From positions 33,356,286-33,420,285 of the forward strand of contig JAJLRJ010000007.1 in the NCBI GenBank assembly GCA_024195265.1: a stretch of DNA of 64,000 bases, written 5' to 3'. The position numbers and the translations under genes are program-made. The first letter of the stretch is position 1. Each line of letters begins with the position of its first letter. Under the pieces are notes generated by a model. The model saw only the letters and a program-made list of their open reading frames with translations. It was not told where the DNA came from and did no database searches. Source of the DNA: Dendrophyllia cribrosa (lineage: Eukaryota > Cnidaria > Anthozoa > Scleractinia > Dendrophylliidae). Of this stretch, positions 33,747-44,929 are shown one piece after another.

Positions 33747-36561
33747 TGGTTATGACATTTTTACAAGTGACAATAATTATGTTACGTCGTATAACTTCAA
33801 TTCATTTCCAAATTAGATTTTAAAAACGGATTCAAACGATCCATATTTTGGTGTACCACTACAGAAGAATGAGCATATATGAGCATATCTACATATAATT
33901 GCAATGACATTCAGCTGAAGTCCACAGTCTACATACTATTCTTATCCAGGCCACTACTGTGCTTTTCCTCTCGTTTCTCGCGTGCCAGGTGGAGAGGGCC
34001 CTGGGCCAAGGAATATACATCAGTCACGTGATCGCTCACTTCACGTCTTCCTCGGCCACTTAACGAACAGCGTTTAGCGCACTTGGAACCTGGGTTGGTA
34101 GCATTGCATACGATCACGTGACAGTGAACAAAGACAAATGGATGGTCAGCAATGAATTTGAAGGCCTCCAGGCTAAACCGCTGGGCACTAACTGCAGGCG
34201 CGGAATGATATTTCAAAGTTGTGTCAGTTGGGCATCTAAGAAAGAGACATTTTTTTTTTTATCAATTAATAGCTGTATATAAAACCAGATTAAAATACAA
34301 ACATAGCAATAACCAGGAAACAAAAAGTCAAGGGGTTTCTTTTTGAAAGTTTCTTAACAGTCACCCAGTTATTTTTTTTTTCAAGTTGCCATTTCCAATT
34401 CAACATTGAATGCAATACAGTAGAAGGTAAAGCGTGTAATTTCAAGTGACAACTGTTTCGTCTTTGGCTTAGCCTAATTTTTTTGGTTTATAAGTAAACT
34501 TTACAGATGTAGGTAACAAACAAACGGAACTTAGTTGCTTGTAAAAGCAGTTACTACAGGGCTCACTGCCGCTCACAGGCAAAAACTTTCAAATACAGTC
34601 AAACTTCTATTAACCCTCGGACGTACACGCAAAAATTATACCCCCACCGTAGTACAAGGGTGGGGGGTGTAGTTGTAACCCCCCTCCCATTGGATTTTTT
34701 GATAACCTGTGATGTGCTCTACAAGATAAGGTAAATATTATGGGTTATGGAGCTGCCGGGATCTGTGACGTCATACAAAATGGCCGCAAAAATGGCCACC
34801 ATCTTGGATTTTACAAAAAATATCCCTTTATCGGAAAAATGCGAAAATTGCAAATAATTTTTGCTAGAGTTACGAAATGTGATACAGGAAAATATTTTCC
34901 TGCTTTTGGTAGCGTTTTATACGAAAAAAGGTGAAAAACACGCATTAAAAATGGCTCGACCTCATGCTGCTTATGACGTCATATCTCGTTACCATAGTAA
35001 CCGATTATCGGCAAACTTTACCAAAATGTAGGGCAAGGATAAACGAACAGCTACTGAAGACGGAATGTGCTAACAATAAATGTAATAAACGAAAAAAAGC
35101 AAGGCTGATTCGTCAGTGAAGGAATATAAAAATGTTATTTATCCAATATTTCAAAAGGCACGGCCTTTCTTCTTCAGGGTATTACAAATAATGACTATGG
35201 GTGAACTAGGACGTTACAATTTAAATTTGAGTATAGCGTGCAATATGATGCTATGATAACATATAATACAATGGAAAAGTAACCGTTGAAGATTTAAAGC
35301 TTAAAAAACCGTTACAAAAGAGATGAAAAAAGAAGAACATGCAACATATAGAAGTAGATATAAACGGAAATAAAGGTATTACATTTCATCTTTTTTATTA
35401 ATTCCTAGAGGTTCAAGAGTGTTACCTCTATCGATGAGATATGCTTCTCTTGCTTTGCGTACAGCGTCACGATTAGAATGAATAAGTTCGAGTGGAATGA
35501 GTGTTATGTCTTTAGCTGAATGGTCGCTAGTGAGGAAATGTTCTGATACTGTAGATATGCTTAGATATGTTAGCTGGGTTGTCAACTGTTCTGCGGTGTT
35601 TGTTAAAACGGTCCTTAAGTCGTCGTTTGGTTTCACCAATGTACTGTTTGTGGCAACGATTGCATTGTATCATGTAGATGACGTTTTTAGAGTTGCAGTC
35701 GATGTGTTGAGTGATGAGTCTAGTTTCACCTGTAGAATTAAATGTATAGGTTGTTTGCCCGTCAGATATGTAGGAACATGTTAAACAGTTTTTTCCATAT
35801 GGATATGAACCCAGAGGTGGATGGGTTTGTGTGAGGCTGCGTAGTTTGGCTTTAACTAGGAAATTACTAAGGTTGTTACTACGTCTAAAAGCTACAATAG
35901 GGGCAGCTTTGAAGACATTATAACAACGAGGGGATGAGGCTAGGATGCTGAAGTGCTTTTGAATAATGGATGAAATGGAACGAAGGGCTGGGTTATAAGT
36001 GATGACAAAGGGGACACGTTCTGGTTGGTCGAGTGTGGAACTGTCCTTAGGTCTAAGTGCCTCGGTTCGCGTGATGTTGTGTACGCGTCGTATTTCCTGT
36101 TTGATGAAATGACGATTGTAACCCCGTTTGGTAAGATATATAGTGAGTTGATCAGTACGTAGTTTGAAGGTATCGTCAGTGGAGCAAATGCGGCGAAGTC
36201 TGAGGGCTAAGCTAAAAGGAATAGCACGTTTGGTATGTATAGGGTGACATCATATTGCACGCCATACTCAAATTTAAATTGTAACGTCCTAGTTTACCCA
36301 TAGTCATTATTTGTAATACCCTGAAGAAGAAAGGCCGTGCCTTTTGAAATATTGGATAAATTACATTTTTATATTCCTTCACTGTCGAATCAGCCTTGCC
36401 TTTTTTCGTTTATTACTATTATTTATAGCTGATTAGATCCTCAATTTGGATCCGGTGCTTCTGTTTTGTTACGTTGGTCCTTGCCTTCAAAATTGCATTA
36501 ACAATAAATGGCCTTGAAAAAATCGGAGAAAAACCTTAAGCCCACCCCCCTCCTCCTCCCC

Positions 36562-36597
<36 letters not shown>

Positions 36598-39500
36598 CCG
36601 CGCCTTGTACGTCCGAGGGTAAAGCGGTCACCTTGGCCGTTTAATAGAGGTTGACCGCGTAATAAAGGTGTTCTAAAATTTAGCATGCAATGAGCTCAGA
36701 TGCGGAGCAGCTTATAATTCCAACAACTATTTCTCCAATTGCAAGCCCTTCTAAGCAAAAAGTAATCGATGTAAAAGTATTGCAGTACCTTGAAATTCAT
36801 GCGAAGGAGTTTGACACCAAACTGCAGGACAATTTTCGAAAAGTGATGGAAAACGCAGCATTGGAAATTTGAGCAGGTTTAGGAGCATTTTATAATATTT
36901 ACAGAACTAGTGAATACTTTTTAACGGTTCGCACGATTTGCAATCGGCTTGTAATTCAGAATTAGCAAGCATTGGGAAGGCTTCTCTCAGAAATTTGGGT
37001 TCGTAGATTGTTTAGTCAAAGAGCATGAAGTATTTAAAATTTTAAGAGAATTTTGGGCCTAAATTTTGATGGCGTTAATTCTTCCGCATTTCTGCTCCAA
37101 CGATTTTCCTGAAACTTGGTAAGGATATGTATTAAGTCAATGTAAGCTGATTCCAGAAATTTAACACAAATATAACAGCAAAATTTTTCACAGGGTGCGA
37201 TTTTGTTCAAAAAGTGGGGTTCATTTAAGCCCGATTATCACTAAAGATATATTTTCCCATTAAAATCGAATTCTATCATATTATTGCTAGATTATAGCTG
37301 TAAGTTTTCGCAAAGTTTTAGAAGCATCGCTTTAGAGCCGGAAAAGTTATGAGACAAAGTTTGTCATAGACGATTGCGCCCGAAATAACAACGGAGCCAC
37401 CTTAATAGGGGACCGCTTAATAGAGGTTTGACTGTAATATATAACTTTACCTACCCGTTGCTAATAAACTCGTACTTCAAAGGATTCTTCTGATCCAGAC
37501 TGGGAGTGGCAAAACATCGAGCTGCTCTGATTGATAGCTGCTTGTCATCTGAAGCCACTGATACTTCAAAGAAGAGACGCTTACGCAACACAACTGCAAC
37601 CGGGAAATCTGACTTCATGTAAGGACTCACGAATCTTTTGTCTGGAAACATATCAAGAGATAGAGTAAAGTTACCATCGCCAACATCGCTGAACACAAGT
37701 TTTCTGTCATTTGGTTTCCAACCAACTGATGACACCACGCCATATTTGGAATAAAAACAACTGAATTGTATTTCTACTTCACGCACGCGTGTTACGACAT
37801 CCTCAGCAGCTACGGGGATTTCCAAAACTGCATTGGAATAGACGATAGCTGTCGGTGCGTGCCTGCTTGTTGTGTTACAGCTAGTCAGCGGTGTGGTGAG
37901 CGAGAAGTATGCGCCTGTTTCTGTAGCTTTGCATGTGGTGTCCAGGAGTCGAAAATGCTCACGGTCCATACCACGGAGGAGTGGCTTGGGGATGATGATG
38001 GTCATATTTTCGCTGTTACACTGGACATTAACACCTGGAGCTAAACATAAGTTAAAATGAAAGTTCTTCAGCCGACAAGAAAAATTAATTGTATGGATAC
38101 GTTTTAAGCAAACAGAGGTTAAAATATATTTGTGGCAGTTTCCTGACTTCATCTACACTGGATACAAAAAGTAATAACAATTATTATATTAATTAAAGTC
38201 ATACAAGGCAAACAAAAGTATCAGTCACGCATTGTTGGGAATAGTGTCGTGACAGGAAAAGGTCCTTGAAAGATGGAAAGACCTCAGCGGGATATTGGTA
38301 CAAAATGAATGTCAAAATTATAACAGAAGTAAAAGGGTGTTGCAAATGAAGACAAAAAAATCTTCAGAAATTGTGTGTGTGTGTGTGGCCACTAATGACA
38401 AGGACACACAGACAACAAGGTTAAAAAATATCGCTATTGTGTGAAATTACAATTATTGTAGTAGCATTTGATATTTACCTTGGCAACTCTTGTTATCTGG
38501 TGCTAGGCTCAGTTCTGGGTCGGGACATTCACATTTGTAACCTCCCGCAGTATTTACACACTTGTGACTGCAGCCGCCATTGGACACAGCACACTCGTTA
38601 ATATCTGAAATGGAAGCTTGAGTTATTTAACAGACCAAAGCGTGCAGTTAAGACGCATGATTGGTTCCGCTTTTTGATCGCATGTGATTTCCACAAAAAG
38701 ATTGCAATGATCAATCGATCTGCTGTTGGTACTGTTCAGTGAAGATAACATGAAGATAACATGAAGATAACATGAAGATAACATGTTCCTTGGAAACGTT
38801 TTGTTTTAACCATCAATAAACCAGCCACAATGTTAGATGCTGTATTGTAACCGAGGAGAGGTGCTAAATTAATAATCAAAGGAGGCGCTTTTAGGGGAAA
38901 TGCGGTCTATCACATTAAAAAATATATATATCATGAAACTAACCAATGCATGAAACTTTCTTTCCACTCTTTGACCACTGACCACCTGCCCCACACTGCT
39001 TATAAGAAGGACCTTGCAGTTGGTATCCCTGTGGACATGAAAACGAGCAATTGGTGTTGAATTTCATCTGTGATGTCGCACAACTGTATGGTGCTGTTTT
39101 CACGAATCCACTGATGGTGAGAGCTGGGCACTTGACCACTAAAATTAAAATCAACCAACTTCTTTAAATGGGTTTGTTTATATCAAGTAACGTAGGTAAA
39201 GTCGCATACGAGCCACAGGTATCCAACTCCACGGGAGCTTAACTAACCCGGTTTCCTTAGCATGAAGCATATAAGAGTATTGCTACTCAACCCTGGATGG
39301 GATGCTAGTCCATCACAGGGTTACTCCCAGCATTTTGTGTTATATGCGTTGTTCTATTCAGTATTGTGTTATTCCATTGAACAACACAATAGACTTAGAA
39401 ATAGAACAACACAAGAGAGTGAGAAAGAAGAATTTATATAAAATTATTGGTCACTGGTTTGCACGCGAACTATACGTCGTGGCATGTCACTCTTACCTAG

Positions 39501-42177
39501 ACAGCTCATAGTACTTGTCTTTCGACTCCAGGATCCACCCTTTCTACACTGAATAGATGAAGGTCCGTTAAATTGGTATCCACTTGAGCACGAAAAAGAA
39601 CAAGTTGTTCCATAAGCTTGATTGGACGACACGCAATCAGAAGGCGAAACACGCACACCACTCCCCAGAGAAAGCTTTTGACACTTCGCTGAAACATAAC
39701 AAGGGAATAGAAAAAAAAAATTCATAAGTCTAAAGTGCGCATAAAGGAAATGAACGGCATTAGTATGATCCTCCATTTGTCAGAAGCAAAGTTTTAAACC
39801 ATCAAAACTTTTAAATGATTGGCTGCGAGGAAACTACCACGACGAGAGGTAACAAAAACCCATGTTTCCTTTAAGCTAAACCTTTGATTGTCTTATTTTC
39901 GCATGCAGCAGCCTACACACTTGCCTACACTGATAACATACCAGATCAAATTATAATCTCAGCTCAAAGTTGTTTTCCAGGAGATATCTATGTATCACAT
40001 GCTTTTCCAAAACGAAAAGTGTCGGAGCTAAATAACAACAATACTCAGATTGTTTCTCAGTTTTATGTTACATGCATATATCCTTTTTCTTCGATTTTCC
40101 TTGCCATGCCTTGTATACTGGCACACTTTAATCAATGGCTAGCTTTACGTAATTATACACTTATGGGTGTTTCGTACAGTTAAAACTATAACATCATTGC
40201 AACCATCCCTAAAATGACATGTGATCCATTCAGCACCACTGGTAAAATACAAGGCTTTGGGTCCTTTTGGTACAGCTGAACGATAAAACCGACAGAAAAA
40301 AATAATAACTTGTGGCTATCTTACAGAAATAGTTTCGTTATGACAGGACGCTTTTTCGATTTTCATTATAGAGTTACTTAGTTTCGTTTCGTGTGGCATG
40401 CATGTCACTTAGTAATATTACTAGTGTTCGAAGTAGTCTTAGAATTAGAACAACGCTATAAAATAGTCGTTTAAAAAGGTTCGAGGCCTTAAAAATTTAG
40501 AAATAACCTTACAGAAATAGTTTCGTTATAACAGGACGATTTTTCGTTTTTCATTATAGAGTTACTTAGTTTCGTTTCGTGTGGCATGCATGTCACTTAG
40601 TAATATTACTAGTGTTGCAAGTAGTCTCAGAATTAGAACAACGCTATAAAATAGTCGTTTAAAAAGGTTCGAGGCCTTAAAAATTTAGGAATAACTCCTA
40701 AGATAAGAAAATTTTCACGTTTGTAACATTGTATCTAAAAAACAAACAGGACCAAATCACATAAAATATAACCGCGTGAGACTAACCTTCGGTTTCACAA
40801 ACGGCACGGTACTCACTTGCAGGGTTGCAAGAAGTATCGTGCCAAAACCCAGATCTAAGTATAGAGACACAGTCTTCAATGTTTGCTTGTTTATTATTTG
40901 GTTGTCCTCTATCCCAGTTTGTATAAGAGCTTTCCGCACGTGTTCCATCCACCCACAGCCACTTTGAAGGATCTTTAGGGTCCCTGTACAAACCAATGTA
41001 TGTTTCAGGTTTTGACAATCTGGAAATGATTGCTTGATTTTGGGCTTTTGATTTTACCAATGCAAGCGTAGCTCCTTCTGCTTTGCAGGCCGCTTTTGCT
41101 ACGTTGAAATCTAAGGTCTTTGTGGTGAACTTGTAGCAGGACCCCTGCAGGTAGACCCAGTTTTCTGGACAGACCCCTGAAAAGTGAGGCAATATCTTAT
41201 CAGTATAAACATAGTGCCTTTAGCCTATATAAAAACGTCGGTAATATTATAAGGAAAAAATATAATCAACGAAACAACGAATAACTAATGCTAGGCATTT
41301 TTTAAAATTAGCATAAGCCTTCCTTAGAAATGAAATAATGGAGATTTGTAGCCTGCGATCAAGCCCAAATTTAGCAGCGCCCTTATGTCCTGTTATTTCT
41401 CTTAGTGTGGTTGCTCGCTAAAATATTTTCGTTTCGCGTTTCGCGCGGGGAATGGTTTACCAAGGGAAACAAAAATAGAGCCTAACCGCGAAGAAAATCC
41501 TTGAACAAAAGTACATAGGATGGATTATTTTGTTAACATTGTTTGTAAGAAAAAGAAAAGTAAGCATATATCAGGAAATAAGTCATTCTCATAAAAAAGG
41601 CACAAGTAAATATGAATCAGTCGGTACATGATAGGTGTTTCCATATACCCGAGAATCGACTCAATATAATGCGGCTACTATTAACACAGGGTCCAGAAAA
41701 GCTCTATTTGATCGTATAAGTTATTGTCCTCTTCCAATAACGTCGGCTGTGGGCCCGGAAGTTGCGAATGCGGAATTGTTTTCTCTCGGCAGTTCGTGCC
41801 TCGATCGGAAAGCACCGCAGGATACTATCAGCATTTGCGGTTTATGAAGGAAAAAATATGGGAAACGAATAACGAACAGGCAGCCGAGCGATCGAAAAAA
41901 TTTATATGGAAAATAATGTTTACAATGTAAGAGGTTTTAGGCGTTTTTATATCTTAAAGGAAAGCATGGAAACAAAAAACTTCAAAGCGTGAATCTGTAC
42001 GTTTATGTAAATAGTTATCGTCAGTATTATTTCAGGGAAGTGGATTTCTTTAATATGATACAAAAAAGCACTAATTATAATTTAAATGATTTACAGCAAC
42101 TCACCTTGAGAACGACTTCGTAACGCCAAAGCCATGACTACCATGCAGAATATAGGCAATCTGTGGAATGTATCCAT
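33546..42177 (-). CDS. Membrane receptor: C-type lectin, two sushi, EGF, ZP domain, transmembrane tail; 8 exons
   Basis: Minus-strand exons joined at GT..AG sites: 42177-42105, 41176-40787, 39688-39497, 39138-38944, 38604-38479, 38040-37455, 34235-33937, 33679-33546; the phases agree, giving 664 residues. Exon 1 is a signal peptide ([18 protein letters not shown]). Exon 2 is one C-type lectin domain ([38 protein letters not shown]). Exons 3 and 4 are sushi/CCP modules. Exon 5 is a calcium-type EGF (DINECA..C). Exons 6 and 7 are a ZP polymerisation domain ([24 protein letters not shown]) followed by RGRR at about 582-585, a furin-type site. Exon 8 gives a transmembrane helix and a short cytoplasmic tail. 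The layout suggests a surface or filament-forming lectin receptor; the ligand is unknown. Confidence 0.9.
33684..33746. repeat. (GA)n microsatellite at a splice acceptor
   Basis: About 31 AG units lie directly against the acceptor of the last ZP-gene exon (exon edge 33679). On the transcribed minus strand this is a (CT)n run ending TTTAG, so the microsatellite serves as the polypyrimidine tract. Confidence 0.85.
34614..36619. mobile_element. Middle element of a nest: 2.0 kb, TAA target duplication
   Basis: CCCTCGGACGTAC (34614) and GTACGTCCGAGGG (to 36619) are perfect inverted ends flanked by TAA (34611-34613 and 36620-36622). It interrupts the left end of the TA-flanked element and itself contains a Penelope-like element. 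A long C-tract lies at 36555-36594. Its own coding capacity is not visible. Confidence 0.8.
35083..36414 (-). pseudogene. Innermost element: 5'-truncated Penelope-like retroelement with GIY-YIG domain
   Basis: Read on the minus strand from about 36240, the frame gives the end of the RT region ([45 protein letters not shown]), a Cys-bearing linker ([10 protein letters not shown]) and a GIY-YIG endonuclease ([20 protein letters not shown]). The frame breaks near 35620, then continues as [20 protein letters not shown] and [14 protein letters not shown] to the stop at 35379. Flanks 35083-35255 and 36238-36414 are inverted copies of one ~175-bp sequence, matching the inverted terminal repeats common in Penelope-like elements. 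The RT core is missing, so it is dead. Confidence 0.85.
38741..38784. repeat. Tandem repeat, 4 x 11 bp
   Basis: GAAGATAACAT repeated four times without change, in the intron between the EGF and second sushi exons of the ZP gene. Confidence 0.9.
39286..39340. repeat. SINE tail fragment
   Basis: CCTGGATGGGATGCTAGTCC followed by ATCACAGGGTTACTCC resembles the 3' part of a widespread tRNA-derived SINE (compare the SINE at 46440-46622). It is only a short remnant, so this rests on recall of the family. Confidence 0.4.
40321..40696. repeat. Tandem duplication, 2 x 188 bp
   Basis: TTACAGAAATAGTTTCGTTA starts at 40321 and again at 40509, and the following 188 bases repeat with only a handful of changes (for example GACAGGACGC/AACAGGACGA). 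Intronic, just downstream of the lectin exon. Confidence 0.9.
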
Positions 42178-43601
42178 GCTAACGCGAACAGTAACACTCA
42201 GTTCAATCTTTTGAGATGCGGCTGAATTAACCACGATACCTGTACCTATAGAGTTAGGAGTCTATGACACAACATTGATAAAAATAGACACGAAAACGAG
42301 TTTTTTTCTCGAGTTAGACTCCTATGCAAACATTTATAGAACTTAACAATAGTAGCTCTGTTACTTGTTGACTTAAAAGTTAGAAATACAATCAGTTCAT
42401 TGTGAAAAAGGACACACTAGCAAACATTGTGCTTCTTGAGATCATTGGCTATTACTGACCGAGTAAGTCGTTAACGTTGATAGAGTCCTACACTTTACAT
42501 AAGCTCAATTATTCAAGACAGCTCACTTTATAACAGTAATGTAACTTAGCATCATTTTACTGTTAGCTGTTTTAAATCATGCCTGTTATTGAAGTGCTTT
42601 GTGTTTTCAGACCCACCCATGTGAAACAGTGTAATTTAAAGGAATCGTGTGAGCGTAAATGTAGTACAAGTTTAAATATCATTCTGACTAATTATTCATT
42701 TTCACATTTGACTGCCCTCCTGTCTGCTCGCCCTTTGTTTTCGGCGTCACGATTTAAAAGAAAGTTTGACACTCATAGCGGAATTTTTCGAACACTAAGG
42801 CTAAGCTTACACCAGAGGAAAAGTAACCAGATTTTCGCGAATCCGGTTCCTTTATTAAGTTTTGGTACCCGGATTAAAATGTTTCATTGTGTCAACGGCT
42901 TTTTGGACGAATCCGGTTTTTCTCAAGCCAAATAAAAGAAATTTCCCTTTAAACTTTCACAAACCCAAGTAACCTGCGATCAGGTGCTCGTTCATGCGGA
43001 GCGAAAGTAGGTGGAATGTTATTCCAACATTCCAAGTAGATTATTGCACTGATACACCATTGAAATGTGTGGTCTATTGCTTTTAATTGATATAACTACA
43101 TTTTCCAAGTGGTTTACCCGTGCAATAGTCAATAGTTATCGACCAATCAGAGTGCACGCTTTATCTTCAGTTATTGTATATTACATAACTACCCAGTGTT
43201 TTAAATTTTATCGGTGCATGATTCCCACATGAACTTATCGCGGTCTATCGCATGCCGTCTGTAACTAAATTTTTAACATGAAACACCTAGAATTTTGAAG
43301 GTTGGTATTTGAAAATGTGAATCGGGTCAGTCATGGCCAAATTCCCATGGGATTTTAAAATGAAAGGGTCGTTTAGAAATCTATATAAAACGTTTACCCT
43401 TTCAGCTTCTATATCCTAATGTTCAACTATTTAAGCTAATGCAAAGTAGCTGAGCAGTCCTTTCCGGTGGTGCTGTTTATGTAATGTTTACTACATGAGC
43501 GGGAGTGTTGTATCGGCCTATACAATCACGAGGCGCAGCCGAGTGAATGTATAGTGCCGATACAACACGGACGCGAATGTAGTAAACAACTTGTGAAATT
43601 C

Positions 43602-43719
43602 ACATTCCAGATACAACTCACAAGTGGTTGTATCTAATTTACACTCCAGATACAACTCACTAGTGGTTGTATCTAATTTACATTTCAGATACAACTCACT
43701 AGTGAGTTGTATCTGATTT
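43602..43719. repeat. 3 x 39-bp tandem repeat, each unit palindromic
   Basis: Units start at 43602, 43641 and 43680 with ACA(T/C)TCCAGATACAACTCAC-type sequence. Each unit holds an inverted pair AGATACAACTCAC..GT(G/A)GTTGTATCT, so each can fold into a hairpin. Confidence 0.85.
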
Positions 43720-44029
43720 ACAGGTAACCATGTGATTGGAATGGCTCATTTTTATTTGTTAGTACCCTTATGAATTATTAATGAATTTTACAATATGATA
43801 TACAAGGTGGTTCTACCTTTTGAGTTTGTTTTGATCAAAATGGTTCTAACGTTAAAGTCGGTGGATAAATCCTATTAAACGTGTAACCATTCAAATAAAG
43901 GCTACTGAGCAGCACTTTGCTTTGGTACTATTTATTTTGCTGCACCAGGTGGTGCCAAGTTTTGGATATTTTACGAGTTGCGTAGTATTTTTTCGAGCCC
44001 CACAGGGACGAGAAAACATGCGAGCAATG

Positions 44030-44150
44030 AGTAAAATGGCTTGTCTTGATACTGGGATGCGTAGGTGTAATACGGCAATCTACTGTGTAATACGCTCGGA
44101 TATTTTGCGTGGCGTGTTCTATTTCCCCAAGGTAGAGATAAAATGACGTC
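44030..44150 (-). repeat. Dispersed repeat, copy 2
   Basis: Inverted copy of the repeat at 29545-29665, carrying the same GTATTACACAGTAGATTGCC block, read on the minus strand. Confidence 0.65.
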
Positions 44151-44802
44151 ATAGTCGAATGATATAATAAACGGTAACCGGTCAAACGAAAGCAACTGCA
44201 GACTACATTCCCGTTTTGTTGTTTATTACGCTGTACTAGGTGATTCCAACTGTGGATAAAATCCTTCAGTGTGACCATTCAAAGGAAAGCTATTGGGCAG
44301 CACCTTGCGTGTACTGTTTATTATGCTGTGCGAGGTGTTCCTAACTTTTGAGTCTGTGGATGAAATCCTAAAGTGTAACCATTGAAACGAAAGGTTCGTA
44401 TGTAAACTGAGAAAAATCAGGTCACTACGACTGACGTCAAAGAGAATAGCTGCCGTTTTATCTCATTATCCGTTTGCTTTGCTTTGCGCGTCGCTAAACC
44501 AACCAAATGCCGCGCGTGTTTGCCTCCTTTCGCTAAACAAATCAAATTGCTTTCTTCAAGTCGTTTGTTGTTTTGGTTGTGTTAACGCGTAATCATTTCA
44601 ACGTCATATTAGGGATATTTTAGCGGGACAACGAGCAAAGCTTGTATTGATTCTTTCAACTACTGACGTTTTTCAAGGCCATACTAAAATCGCTCTGAGC
44701 GGTTGAAATTCCCGTTGGCAACTGTTTTGAGAAATTTCAAGTACGAAAGTATTGAAAAGCTAGGTTGACAAAAGTCCAAGTTCTCTCTACATGTTTTAAG
44801 AC

Positions 44803-44808
44803 TTTATT
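44803..44808 (-). terminator. Poly(A) signal of the DPY19-like gene
   Basis: AATAAA on the minus strand (TTTATT as written), about 120 bp beyond the stop codon, the normal place for a 3' UTR end. Confidence 0.55.
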
Positions 44809-44929
44809 TGAATTATAAATTTCTAACTCTAATTACACCACATGCACAAGGAAATGTACGCGATATAAAAGCACATGTCTTCATTTAGATCTTAATTTAA
44901 ATCTAAACCTTGAATGTTTTCTAAGCTTA

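Larger units (their letters stand above)
34596..37434. mobile_element. Outer element of a nest: TA-flanked, Tigger/pogo-like MITE
   Basis: CAGTCAAACTTCTATTAA at 34596 and TTAATAGAGGTTTGACTG ending 37434 form inverted ends with flanking TA (34594-34595, 37435-37436). The end CAGTNNAACCTC is typical of pogo/Tigger-group elements. No transposase is seen; the 36622-37434 part is AT-rich and noncoding apart from a 60-codon frame of unknown meaning at 36690-36872. A second element splits its left end. Confidence 0.75.
42178..44802. other. Intergenic, repeats only
   Basis: No gene is recognised. Several short open frames (for example 42579-42935) have no domain and start in repeat-like sequence. 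Around 43510-43570, TATCGGCCTATACA and TGTATAGTGCCGATACA form an inverted pair. The dispersed repeat shared with 29545-29665 lies at about 44030-44150. Confidence 0.5.

Noticed and set aside
33562..33816. 84-codon plus-strand frame with a long Arg-Glu run
   Set aside because: The run is the (GA)n microsatellite, and the rest is the antisense of the receptor's last exon.
34740..34934. 64-codon frame in the middle element of the nest
   Set aside because: No family is recognised and it lies in repeat sequence; kept as noncoding.
43602..43719. CRISPR-like array (regular repeats)
   Set aside because: The repeats are directly adjacent palindromic tandem units without unique spacers, in a eukaryotic genome.
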